Made by a program: the position numbers and the translations under genes. Below the pieces are notes generated by a model. The model was given only the letters and a program-made list of their open reading frames with translations. It was not told the origin of the DNA and did no database searches. A DNA stretch of 64,000 nt, from NCBI GenBank assembly GCA_009103225.1, contig RHPI01001168.1, positions 508,933-572,932 of the forward strand, read 5' to 3'. Source of the stretch: Chlorokybus atmophyticus (lineage: Eukaryota > Streptophyta > Chlorokybophyceae > Chlorokybales > Chlorokybaceae). Positions 24,275 to 35,438 of the stretch are shown one piece after another. Positions within the stretch are counted from its first letter, which is position 1. Each line of letters starts with the position of its first letter.

Positions 24275-25251
24275 GTCCCAGCTTGTTGTCAAATGGCGTG
24301 TATGTGGTCAAGGCTGGCCGTGGTGCTGGCCAGGGACTAACAATGATGCCGTCCGGGCTTACTTTGCGACTGACGTTCTCCCCTCCGGCGCGCAGAACAT
24401 GGTGTGCCCCGTCAACTGATGTGTACGCGAATACGTTGTGCCCTTTAGAGTTGATGGTTTGTGGTCGATCACCGTCATCGAATACTATACGGTGCTGCCC
24501 TGCAAAGACACTTTCCATTGCACCATGCATATATGATGCGTCCTCAATCTCGCACGCCACAAAGCGATGCTGACCTGACGCTTGCTTGAATGATTCCACA
24601 ACGCCCGCATACCATTCCCCATCCAGCGGCCAATGCACCATGACACTCACACCGATCAGCTGCTCGCATCCCAACTTAACTGCGTTCCGCAGCCGATGCA
24701 GTGCGCTGTCCAACAGTCGATGGTCTGCCTCCTCTACAGCGGCCAGGGGATGGAATTGCCCACGCCCACACCGTGCAAGACTGTTCTGAATGCGACAACA
24801 GCTTCAACATGATTGAAATAAGCATACGCCCAACATAACATGCAGTGATACGTCGCGGTCCACTCTTGTGAATTACCTCCACAGCATCCACCACCTGTCC
24901 ACTAACCACATGTCCCGGTGTTGTCCATGTGAAGAAGCGCATGGGTTCCCCTCGCCACTCGAAGCATGAGCGCGAGCACGATTCGCACACGCACTGCACG
25001 CAATGGAAAAACTCGGGTTCCTTGCACAGCACTTGGCCGAGGCGGCAGCCAAACACGTCGATATTGTGTGTGGTGTGATGCCAGCAAGCAGCACTAAAAC
25101 CGTGGCACACTGTCTGCACTCGCTGGCATTCGGTCAAGTGTGCTCGCATTTGCTGCCTGCGGCCATTGGCACATACGTACGCATTGCATTGTGGGCACAC
25201 CAAGCATGGTCTCCTAGGTGAGGGTGATTCAACTGCTGCCGCCGACATCAT
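24275..25251 (-). CDS. Transposon-borne zinc-finger and Tudor-like protein (3' end in gap)
   Basis: Exon 1 is 25251-24877 and starts MMSAAAVESP. Exon 2 runs from 24785 into the gap. The intron (24876-24786) is GT-AG and phase 0 on both sides. Exon 1 has a C2HC finger (CPQCNAYVC...H...C) like that of the transposase, then a cysteine-rich patch (CVQCVCESCSRSC). Exon 2 has GVSVMVHWPLDGEWYAGVV followed by HRIVFDDGD, the layout of a Tudor/royal-family domain that reads modified peptides. It is convergent with the transposase. The similar finger could let both proteins bind the same transposon DNA; this is inference. Confidence 0.6.
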
Positions 25252-25601
25252 GCAAAATAGGAATCGGCACGGCTGCCCACAAACTGAGCGAGACTTTAGG
25301 GTATGGGCATCAATTTAGGGTTGCCAGCTTACGAACCCTAATTGGGTCAAACTTCAAGTGAAGCACGACTGTACCTTATACGCTATTGCAGTACCACGCA
25401 TGGTACTACATCAACATGAATGGTACTCTATCTGTTAATGGTACTACAGTACAAGGATACTCGCATACTACCACGATCGTAGAGTAATACTGTGCTGTCA
25501 TGCCATGGAACCCAGAGCGCTGTCCGAGTTTGTTGCTGTCAACCACGCTATAAACCAGCGAGGTATGAAAGCCATGCACTGAATCATGCGCCGGGCAGTC
25601 A
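25252..25601. other. Spacer between two cargo genes with GTACCATT-type repeats
   Basis: The stretch contains several degenerate copies of GGTACTACA and AATGGTACT (25380-25460), members of the same palindrome family as at 20254 and 29832. It probably holds the promoter of the zinc-finger/Tudor gene. Confidence 0.4.
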
Positions 25602-26740
25602 TCATACACATGTACAGCCAATGCTTCTAACAACAGCAGATCTTTTATGCACCATGCACCATGCTGCAACTATACATGTACCTACATGGTTCACAGGAAG
25701 CCAACACAAAACTACAATACATGCACAATTGGCTTTAAGGCGGGGCCAAATCACCGCCGACACGTTGGCGTCTTGCATCAGGCGTGGCGACCAAAACGGG
25801 TGAGGTTGCTTGCAGAATGGACACGCTTGTAGATTCTTTGATTTATTTGCCACAGTCTTCTGATGTGCTATGATGCAGACATGGCACATCGCTTTCTTGC
25901 AACAGGGCGTCTCCCCATCCGCTGGGGGGGGTGGCTCTTTAATGCGACAAATCAGCACACATGGTGCACGCGGGTGTGCAAGCTGCCTCTGCCACCAAAC
26001 ACTGTTATCGCGTCGCAGGCGTAGCGACTCCCATCTGAATGGCGCAGCATAACGCTCCACTGCCTGCTCGATCACCTGACGCCCATCTGCCGCCATACAC
26101 CATCTGCTGGTCTTGGTGCTCTCGTCCAGCATGCGTTCATCCAGGCCCTCGACATGGCTGTCGTCACTCGTGTACTCCCCCGCATCGTCATTTTCTTCGA
26201 GCTTCCACAGAATCAGCTCGACGTGCCGTATGACATACAGCCACTGCCAGCCAAAGCATGCCAAGTACAGCTCGAATGGTTTTACTTGCCACCCAGTATG
26301 TTTGCTCAGGTAGTGGCACACATCTCGACCCGCATTAGTCGACATCGACAGGTACATCTGCTGCAGCAGGTCGAAGTTCTGCTCCGCAGAACTTGCACAT
26401 TGCCGGGGTGCTGCGGCAGCAACAACACCATCATATCGAGGACGGCGAGGGGCAACAACGTACTACGGATGGCCATATCGTGTGTGGGTTCCAACCACGG
26501 CCAATCCCCAGAGGTCTGTTTAGACCGCATTCTCCGCGTTTGCTCCCACTTATTGCAAACTTTCGTCACCCACCTCGAGGCATGCCGCATGCGGTGATGC
26601 AGCGCGTCTTGGGCGTACTGTAGGGTGATCAACTCCTTTGCACTACGAGTCAGCCCCCCAAAGCGTCTGCGCGTCGGTGCTTTGAGCTTAGGCAGCTCGT
26701 GCCGCACCGGCTGTCTCTCTGGATGATGCTGAGCAGCCAC
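25602..26740 (-). CDS. Transposon-borne RING-type zinc protein (one apparent frameshift)
   Basis: Two open frames on the minus strand (26740-26306 and 26357-25602) join if one base is lost or gained near 26384: ...HPGNVQVLR then EQNFDLLQQMYLSM. The C-terminal half has a cysteine array CCKKAMCHVC...CPFCKQPH (about 25905-25796), which looks like a RING or U-box-like zinc site; RING domains are typically ubiquitin ligases. The N-terminal half is helical (LTRSAKELITLQYAQDAL) with no known domain. The frame change sits exactly in a 21-nt hairpin (26374-26394), so a sequencing error is possible. The start exon and the C-terminus are uncertain. It may be continuous with the OTU gene upstream. Confidence 0.5.
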
Positions 26741-26836
26741 TTGACGCTGTAAACCCGCCTGTGCCTACTCAGGACACACAGTCAGCCCCAGTGAGGCTTC
26801 AAGGCGCTGTGCTTCTTTTAATGTTGTAACGATGCC

Positions 26837-29585
26837 TCACCTTTCCTTTTTTGGTCCTGTCAGCGTCCTTTGTCCTAACAACCTTCTTCTTTTTTTTTTG
26901 TCACCCCGCACATCCTGGCAGGCGCTCTCCATGGCACTGTCACTCAGAGGAGGTAAGGCGTTATCTTCTTGCTCCACAGCCTTGCGCTTGTTGGTTGCCT
27001 CCCGTTCCGCCACGACCTCATGTTGCTTCATGAGGTCGAGCATGAAGCCTTTGTCTTTCAGCGCAGCTTTCAGAACACCTCGATCAATCTCTTTACCAAC
27101 AAGACAGGCTGGGATCAATGTGGCAAGCTTAGAGGGAGAGGGCGAGCTACAGCTGCTTCTTGATGGAGATGCCTCCGGATGGTCAGAGTGCGGTGGCAAG
27201 TGAGTCTCCGCGGCAGGAAGGGAGGGTGCTGAATTGGGATTGCGAGCATGTGGCTGTGGTTGAGGGGAGGCAGGTTGTGCAGAACACTCGGCTACTTCTT
27301 GCCTAGCACACGAAGGCGAGGCCTGAGGCGTTGGCGCAGCACTCTGGGTCACAGCCGGTGGTAGCGGGGAATTGGCAACGCCATTCCGCCACTTTCCGAT
27401 CAGGTGTGTTACCTCCGGTGGCACTTTATGCATAGGCCACGACCACTGTTCGGTGCTTGCAGGCTTGAAGAGCCAAAAGTGTGCTTCTGGCTCATCAGGA
27501 GCAGTGTTGCCCACCACCAGGACTGAGTTGGGGGCTTCTTTATTTATTTCCAACCCAAACTGCGCTGCCGGGCCGTGGCACCCACTCCCCATGCTCGCGC
27601 TAAACGGTCACGCAGCCAATCAACAAGCCCAGCTTGTTGGCAAACATGGTCATCTGCAGGTGCTCGACGTACACATCTTTTCTCCGCACGATCTGTCGCA
27701 CCTTGGCCATGGCTAGGTCAATGTTGCAGTTGATATCAGCCAACATGGTCGCAGGCAGTTTGTCGTAATACTGCGCCATCTCTCCCGCGGCACCAGTGGC
27801 TCTGCAGAAGTCTAGGATTCTGCTCGCCACGCCTGCATCGACAGCCTTGGCGGTGATTTTGCGGAGAGTATGCCCCCTGCCGTCGTCGTCCATGGTGTCC
27901 AGCATGGCCCCAAATCTGCTCGAGCTGGGGCACTTGTGATCATCCAGGACACTTTGCGCTATGGATGGCCTGGCGCGAAATACACAATGGTAGAAGCAGT
28001 TACCATCCGTTGGCGCATTGAAGTGGTCCCATGAGGCGAGCTGGCCACCTAGCATGACTGATGGCCGTATGCGGGTTGCGGCCAGCTCCTCTGATGACTC
28101 GCTGGCAGGTGGTGACCCCTGCTGCATGCGCATACAGCACTCACATGGTGTGTCCAACTGTGGACGGCAAGAGTCACAGTGACCAATAAAGTACCTGAGT
28201 TTGGGGCAGACTGCCGGCTTCAACTTGCAGCGGGTGGGGTAAGGTAGGTGCAGAAGCCACATCGGTTGTTGCATTGTGCTGTGGTCTCGCCGGTGGCGGC
28301 AAGAAGGATTGTTGCCCCGCAATCACCGGTGCTGCTCGTGGAGGAGATGGCAGTGCACGAAGGACTGGTGCCGCGGAAGGTGGTTGCGCTCTGGCTGGGA
28401 GGGGAGCAGGAGCTGCAGGTGAGACCACTTGTGCATGCAGCAAGGGGGGCTGTATACAGGACCCAGGATAAGATGGCTCACAATGTTGCAAAGGACGAAT
28501 ATAAGCTTATGCAGTGCCTGACGCATTGTTACCAAGGCACGAGCATAAAAGACAGCGACTTACTCCAATGGCCCGTGGGCTGCATGGAGCAGGGGAAGCC
28601 ATGGGGGCTGACAAGGTGGTATTGGCTGCACTCTCCCCGCCACCCTCGATGGCAGACTCGTCACGGAGCTCTTGAGCCATGGGCACATCATGCGCCACTG
28701 CCCTAATGGACATGTCGGGATTCAACAGGCCAACATGCATGTTAAACTGATGCCGCATTGCCGCCGCGCCCATCAGCAAGTGGGATTGAAGGACCAGTTG
28801 ATGGGATTGAATCCAGGCTTGCATAGGAGCTCCAACAGGACTTAGTGCACTGTGGTGCTGTCAACCAATCACATGTGGGTTAGCTGCATGCTTGCGACAC
28901 TGCAATTGCAATAGTCAACTGCGTCACACCGTCATCAGTTGGTTGCTTCGAACAGTCACCTGCGGCATTGCTGGTTGATGCACGAATGATTGCATGGACT
29001 GCGTGATTGCTGGTTGATGCACTATTGGTTGAATGCCGGACGAATGGCCACGCGCTCTTGTGCTCAAACCCAGCCTACTTCGTTCGGCACGCGCGCGCGA
29101 CTTCGCACGCTCACGCACATCCTGGCATGGAAAGGTAGGCATGCAATGGAGCCGACATTGCAGTCAATATGCACAGCGAGATTGGCAACAACATACCGCC
29201 GCCCAGCTCTGTCTATCTGCTCTTGCTTCCGCAATGTCGGCTTGACTGTAAGGGTGGGTATGGGTGAATAGTGGAGGCCTGCAGCCACGCTACATATATC
29301 ACATGGACTGCGCTAAAAAACAAATTGCTCTTGCAAGGAAATACATGTGACTATTGAGCGTACCTCTGCATTCCTTTGTGCTTGTTCCCACAGCCGCAAC
29401 TGGTCCCGCATGGTTCTGACAAGGGGCTCCAAGGACTGCAGCTCCTGATCCACTCCCTGTTGCAGAAAGCGAGCCACCAAGCAGCTCTCTGTGTGAAGAT
29501 GGTCTTTAATGGCTTGCCTGCTGGTTTGTCCAATGTTGGTGATGCATGTTGGACAGCCCCATTGCTGACGCCTGCCATGATCCAT
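26837..29585 (-). CDS. Transposon-borne OTU-type cysteine protease with N-terminal zinc finger
   Basis: Minus-strand ATG at 29585 starts MDHGRRQQWGCPTC, a CxxC...H...C finger followed by a helical LEPLVRTMRDQLRLWEQ stretch (exon 29585-29364). Intermediate exons (about 29290-28190) are Pro/Ala/Gln-rich and only partly resolved. The OTU core follows: FNAPTDGNCFYHCVF with the Asp and catalytic Cys near 27996-28007, then EHLQMTMFANKLGLLIGC. Across an apparent 52-nt intron (27611-27560) comes FGLEINKE...VLVVG and EAHFWLF with the catalytic His near 27480. A 37-nt apparent intron lies at 28194-28158. The tail is Pro/Ser-rich then basic (KKKRRRLL). OTU proteases remove ubiquitin. N-terminal exon structure and linkage are uncertain. 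Confidence 0.6.
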
Positions 29586-29831
29586 GACGTGGCGACCGGT
29601 AGTAGCTGGCTTCGCTGCTTGAACTCTTACGACCACAACTTCTCGCAAGATGTGCCACGCCGCCGCCGCCGCCTCCTCCGACTCTTGGTCCTCCGCCTTC
29701 TAGTCGAACCCAGGCCCATCAAGCCTGACATACGACCCGTCATCGACCTGGTGCCCCTGCGTGCCATCATCCGGCCATCAATGAAGCGTGTTTGGGTGAG
29801 TGCATGCTAACTCCCATTTGGGCTGATCGAG

Positions 29832-29995
29832 CAATGCCTCTGTCATACCATGGATGGTACGACAGAGCCATTGTACGGCAATCCCTGGGGTTGGACGAGA
29901 GATGCCTCTGTCGTATTATAAATGTTACGACACAACCATTGGTAACAATGGTTGTACGAAGCATGCATGGCACGAATGCATAAGTCGTACCATCA
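29832..29995. repeat. Cluster of GTACCATT-family palindromes
   Basis: Inverted repeats CAATGCCTCTGTC...GACAGAGCCATTG (29832-29872) and a related degenerate unit (about 29905-29960) enclosing CCATTGGTAACAATGG. They separate the divergent OTU-type gene and the plus-strand gene at 30176, mirroring the palindromes at 20254-20431. Confidence 0.7.
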
Positions 29996-30175
29996 ACCAT
30001 AGGAGCAAGGACGCACTACAAGTGCGACTCTAGTGCGGGACTCTAGACGTTCAAAACCGCCTCATTTTCGTTTTCGCGCCTCATACATTCGGGCGGGCCA
30101 ACCGGCGGCGGCAGCGTTGGAGGCGGCAGCGCCACTTACAGCTAAACAGGCGGCACCCGACTATCAGTTGGAGAG

Positions 30176-32001
30176 ATGCCTCGTGGTCCATCCGTAAGTG
30201 CACCTCGTCGTGGAGGTCGGCGCCAGTTGTCCACATTGCCCCCAGTGTTCAACCAGGCAACCGTCGCCAACCAATCGCAGCAAGACCCCGCGCTAACGCC
30301 CAGCACATCACAACAACTCCACCTGACACCGCAGTCGCAAGGGCAAGCTAGACTGCATGCGTTCTTGATGCACTGTGCACGTTGCTTCTTGCTCAACTTC
30401 TAACTTGGATGCTTGCTTCTATCATGACTAGCACAGTGACTCACTGCATGCGTTCTGGATACACTGTGCACGTTGTTCTTCTTTTGCAACTGTGAGGGTT
30501 GCATCTTTCATGGCTGGCAGCATGACTCATGTGGTTGTGCTTGCAGAGGGTCGATTGGAACCCCCAACCCAAACGCATTTGGCCGTGACGTGGCGACCTC
30601 GGCCGTCAGCAACCCTTCCCCAAGCAAGTGGAAGATTGGCAACGAGGTAAGCACTGTGTGACACTGTGACACTGTGTGTATGTGTAACGGATTGTTCTTC
30701 TGTGAACAGCATTTGCGAGATGCCGTCGCTGAAATCATAAATGGCCACTGGGTAGAGAGCCACGTTTATCCCAAGGAGGACACTATTCGTAACGTCATGT
30801 GTCAGGTGCTGTGAATGCTTCATGACCGCACTGCACCGTGACACTGACCAACCTGCCCGTGACAGGTAGTTGGCTTCGACCATGACGACGAGGCCGATGC
30901 GGCCAAGTTCTATGAGGTGTACTGGACTCCCAAGGAGTGCCCCTTCCACTGGAGTGTCGCCCTGAAGAAAGCTACGCAGGTCCGGTCTGAGAACGTCACC
31001 AAGATCAAGCATGTCCTTGAGAAGGAGTACAAGTGGACACTGTTTAACAGCAACAAGCGCAAGTGAGTTGGGTCCCTCACCACCATGTCTGCTATGCAAC
31101 ACTGCCTTCTTACTCAGCCTCCATACACACGTACTCATCTCGCCTATTGTAACCGATTCGATCAGGCACATCGACGCCCTAATGGACCCCGAGACCCAAC
31201 AAGCTCAGATGCGCAACGCGCTCCAAAGTAAGTCACAGGCACTATTCTAGCCTGGTGCAGGCTCAACTTGAACTATCTATTTCGTGACTAATGCCTTGTC
31301 GGTATGACTGTTGCAGACAAGTCATGGCGGAGATTTGAGGTGACCGACACTGCAGACCCGGTGCGGAGGAGATACATCCATGAATGGGGCAATCTCATAA
31401 TCTGGCAAATGTTCGTGCAATGCTGGTCTTACGCCGTTACTACACCTGGTCGCCAGCAGCTGACAGTCAACCACCTCGCATACCTGTTGCTTACGGTGAG
31501 CACTCTGATCTCCATCATTAGCAATTCAGGAACGCTGTAGCCCCAAACTACAGGCTTGCAGACGCGTTGCAGTGAATAGTGGCTTTCGATGCCACTAAGA
31601 CATGCCTGTAAACTACGCAGGTGGAGCGCATCCTAAAGGGCAAGGATGGAGACCCTCTCCTAGCTGCCAGCATAGACACACATGAAGAGTACCTCAGCGA
31701 AATCAACACCATGATCATGTCAATGAAGCGGGAGATGAGGCAACGGTACGCAGCCCTCCAGCCATTCACCCTTGTGAAACGCCGCACTGCATCTTGTGTC
31801 GAATACCTGAAAGATCCCAATCGGCGCCGGCCGCAAGAGACAGCAGCTCGTGACCCGCTCGCTGAGGCAGAAGCGGCATTTGATTGGCTGGCACAACTGT
31901 CTGAGGAGGAAGAGCAAGCTCCGGCGTCTCCTCCACAGGCCCCAGCGCGTGGTGCTTTGTTCCGTAATGACGAGACCAGCGATGATGGAAAGGAGCTGTA
32001 G
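30176..32001 (+). CDS. Transposon-borne seven-exon gene, unknown family
   Basis: Exons: 30176-30342, 30547-30646, 30710-30805, 30866-31062, 31166-31227, 31317-31495, 31621-32001. All phases match, giving about 393 residues from MPRGPSVSAP. The first intron uses a GC donor (AAGG|GCAAGC). The N-terminus is Pro/Gln/Arg-rich. The body shows KWKIGNE, NGHWVESHVYPKEDTIRNV, VVGFDHDDEAD, ECPFHWSVALKKA and GNLIIWQMFVQCWSYA. The C-terminus is helical then acidic. No known catalytic motif is seen. It lies between the palindrome cluster and the B-type subterminal repeats, so it appears to be part of the transposon. Clean splicing and full openness suggest selection to remain intact. Confidence 0.7.
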
Positions 32002-32359
32002 CGAAGTTGGTAGTCCGTTTAGCTGGTAGTGTACATAGCTACAAGGCTCTTGTGACTGAGTGTTGTGCATCTTAAACCAGCTCAGTCAATCGTCATTATG
32101 CTCATGCACATCAATACTTGCATGCCTATGATATACAACAGAACTGCATTCGAGTCACATAATCGAACTACAAGCCTTGGCAAGTGACTGAGAGACACTA
32201 TACACATTTCAGGTACATGTACACAGCACAGGCACATAACAATGCTGGAAGTCAGTGACAGTCGCGTGTAGTCAAGCTATGCAAATACATATGACGACAG
32301 TTAGGCATTGGTCACCTTCAGTTGTTAAAGAATGCCTTATTTTGTCGATAATTACCTAG

Positions 32360-32822
32360 TTGGTGCTTGTGAATTAGGCTTCGTCGCCTGCGCTGGACTG
32401 GTGTGTAACCTGCAGGTGCCTGTCACATAGGCTGAGTCACCTAGGTAAGACTGATGTGTAACTTACAGGTGCCCGTTGATTAGTTGTAGTCACCTAATAA
32501 GGCCTGATGTGTAACTAACAGTTGCCTGTAAATTACACAAAGTCATTTGTTAAGGCCTGGTGTGTGACTAACAGGTGCCTGTAAATTATATAAAGTCACC
32601 TGTTAAGGCCTGATAGGTAACTAACAGGCGCCTGTTAGTTAGGCATAGTCAACTGTTAAAGACTAAATTGTAACAAAAAGGGCCTTACAGTAACGAAAGT
32701 TACTATCAGGTCCCTGTATCAAGATTACAGGTGGCCTAAGCCACGACAGTCTAAATTAGCGTCCTCAGGTGCACGGCCGTTGCCATTATTTAGTCGGCCG
32801 GCGGGGAAAACATATTGCGACG
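32360..32822. repeat. B-type subterminal tandem repeats and terminus
   Basis: A roughly 59-bp unit containing GGTGTGTAACTAACAG, GCCTGTAAATTA and AAAGTCACCTGTTAAGG is repeated about five times with drift to 32690. Then come CAAGATTACAGGTGG, CCACGACAGTC and GTGCACGGCCGTTGCC, and the terminus ending TTGCGACG. The last 110 bp match 63590-63696 closely and, inverted, 59776-59840. Confidence 0.8.
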
Positions 32823-33149
32823 CTGCGCCCATCACGCCCTGCTCCCATCACGCGCTGCTCGTCACACGCACCTCCCCGATACTTGGCATACGCTCATTAA
32901 AACTTAGCAAGATTTTCATCAAGAATCATATGCTCTTCGCAGTTAAGCATATTCTCTTAGCCACCACATTTGCTATATACGGTCATCTGAGTTGCAGTCA
33001 GTCAGCCTCAGGTACTTTGGCATGCTTGTAGTCTAGCTATGTGATTCAAGTTGCCTAGAGTTTTGCCTGGATAATATGTGGTGCATGCGTTGAAGCCACG
33101 TTCAACAGATAGCAGCAAGGGATGCACAGGTTTGAAGCAGCTGGTTGCA

Positions 33150-33560
33150 CAATGTACACAGTTACAAGTCTGAGGAGCTGAGCAACAGCAAACTACGCAT
33201 TGCTTTTGTTGTCACTGTTCCTTGGAGTGTGTCCAAGGAGGCTTTCGCCATCTCGAGGCGGATCTGGTGCTGCTCCTTCTTCTTCTTGTTCTTCTTCTCC
33301 TTCCTCCTCGCTTGCACAGCGGCTCCAGCCAAGTGCATTCTTTATGTGCCATGGCGACTGGGTCTGGTTCGCGTGCCTCTTTCTCTTTAAGGTCGGGGCT
33401 GAGCACGTAGGGCACAAGAGATTTCTTGCCATTGGGCACAACTTGTTGAACGACAAAGGGCTGCACGTCTTTGTATTAACTGCGCTGCTCTGTCTTCATC
33501 TGGGCAACCATTGCGGTGATGTCCTTGATATACCTCTTCTGAGTCAAGGCTGATTGGTAC
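33150..33560 (-). pseudogene. Decayed lysine-rich gene fragment
   Basis: On the minus strand one frame reads KRYIKDITAMVAQMKTEQRS, a TAA stop, then YKDVQPFVVQQVVPNGKKSL and PYVLSPDLKEKEA. After a frame change a basic stretch (ARRKEKKNKKKKEQHQIRLE) ends near 33160. Protein-like continuity across a stop and frame changes indicates a decayed gene or transposon fragment. Family not recognised. It lies just outside the B end of the large transposon. Confidence 0.4.
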
Positions 33561-35438
33561 TGAAGTGTCGCCCGTCTCGCTCTTCAATACCCCATTAATA
33601 TAAGCAAGTGCAGTGAGTGAACTGTATGACAATTACTTGCTAGTGCGGATGCACTCAAGTGATTTATTGGTAGCAATAATGCGACCAATATATGTTACAC
33701 TTATTGCAGTCTAATCGGCCTATGAATACCGTATTTATAAGTATGCCATGTAAACAAAAACAATTCAGAGAACCCATGGTTTCCTTAGTAAATACTATTG
33801 GTGGTAAGTAGAACTATATATGTAGACATATACTATTCTCAAGGAAATTCCACAAGTTTAGCAGAGTGTATACTTACAAGGAAGGTCACGTCACGCAGCA
33901 GTGTCACAAAGTCATTATGTGACGCTGTTGCGCGACGCCACAGCATCACGCTGCTGCATGATGCCGCGTGGTTCACAATAAGTATACCTAATCTCACAGA
34001 AAAGATGCGGTGTAGTATGGTATACATTATGCACTTGCTCAATTTGTAAGTATATCATATACTTACATGCATGTAAACATATATAAACTTATATGAAGGT
34101 AAACATATTTGCCCCATAAGTATATGTTCACCAAGGACCAAGTATACTTATAAGGAGAGCAGACTGTACACATATTCCCCATGTGTAATAAGTATGGGTA
34201 TGAAATGTAATTTTAGCTGCATATCATCTTTTGGTTGTCCATGCTAAACGGTATTCAACGCGTTTTATTTACTTTTGTTTGTGCACATCAATTATGTCAA
34301 CGCAATTCGCGCACCTTGACGTTCTCATTATGCTGCCCCATCGTGCTACGTTGCGGATGTTGTGGGGCATAGTTTTGTTCCTGCACATGTAACCCCTAAA
34401 GTTGGCATGCGTAATAGGGATAGGGCAAGGGATGGTAATAATGGTAGAAAGTGACACACAAAGGGAATATATATAGGAATAGGGAAAGGGAAAGAGAGAG
34501 AAGCTCTTTAGCATTCTCTCAGCAAACCCTACAATCGGCTGGCGTGATGGGTTGTATAACCTATGTGTAAAAAACATCTTATTCAATGATATGATATAAT
34601 AAATGTCTTCTTCAACTTCCATCCTGTCCTGCAAAGAGCTCATCCCCCGCCCCCCTCCCCCGCCCACGTGCATCAAGTTATGCTTCATTCTGCTTCCCAA
34701 AAGCTAATAATGGGTTGTCAACAATCACCGGTTGCAAAGCTTCTGAATGGTAACGGTGATGCAGCAAATTGTAACAACCCCTGCGTAGCAACTGTTTGTA
34801 ACTACCATTGATTGAAAATGGCCACACAAGCATCAAGCAAAGCACCAAGCCCCGGTAGCAAAGGAAGCGTCTCCTCGTCCTGCAAGGTCAAGCACAGCGA
34901 GGATGCACTTTGGGAATGCAATGATTGTCACGCTGGGGGCGAAGGTAGAGCTAAGCAGATTTATGCTGAGATCTTGGTTGCTCAGACACATTAAACACAA
35001 GAAGCTTCAACGCTACAACCTTAAACGCCTCTGGCCGCAGCAAGCAAGAAGAAGAGAAGTGCGCCCGGGGGGGGGGGGGGGGGNNNNNNNNNNNNNNNNN
35101 NNNNNNNNNGGGGGGGGGGGGGGGCGGCTACCAGCAGAGTATATACTATTTGTTGGCAAGTAAACCCCACTGCTGGCGATGATTGGCTCAACTCCAATGC
35201 GATAGCAAAGTAACCAACATAGCTCAACGGGCTTCTTTGTACATACTGCAAAACGCTATGTTTTCTAAGCACAACGCTATCAAGTAACAACATCCGGCAT
35301 GCGCCTCTGATTGCGGTCCCTCTGACTGCCAGCATACAATGCACACGCAGACTACTCCAACAGTACCAAGTCACTAGCAAAAGCCGAATGTGTTCACGCA
35401 ATACTGCTGCATCTACGCTGTTACCTGGTAGTATATGG
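33561..35438. other. Intergenic DNA, mostly AT-rich
   Basis: 33650-34260 is AT-rich with TATATACTTA-type repeats. A short plus-strand frame from 34818 (MATQASSKAPSPGSKG) could be a first exon ending at TGCAAG|GTCAAG near 34890, but nothing downstream confirms it. A gap with poly-G flanks follows at 35067-35124. Confidence 0.35.
35067..35124. other. Assembly gap flanked by poly-G
   Basis: 26 undefined bases (35084-35109) between G runs of about 17 and 15. This probably marks an unresolved G homopolymer. The window also ends in a G run (63989-64000). Confidence 0.95.

Larger units (their letters stand above)
18655..32822. mobile_element. 14.2 kb multi-gene DNA transposon (Plavaka-like) with A-type and B-type ends
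   Basis: The left end starts CGTCGCAAA, continues with ACACGGTGACTGAC and GGGACTGAGGGACT repeats, then GACGGCCG repeats to about 18900 (A end). The right end has five copies of a roughly 59-bp unit (32360-32690), then CAAGATTACAGGTGG, GTGCACGGCCGTT and a terminus ending TTGCGACG (B end). The outer 8 bp (CGTCGCAA) are inverted at the two ends. The same A and B ends pair in two short elements at 59776-61294 and 61945-63696. Inside lie a transposase gene and several cargo genes, listed separately. A 772-base gap interrupts it. No clean target duplication was resolved; both flanks contain CCCATCACG repeats. Confidence 0.65.

Noticed and set aside
23336-24713. Open frames of 300-440 codons across the gap
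   Set aside because: They consist mainly of undefined bases; only the flanking coding pieces are real.
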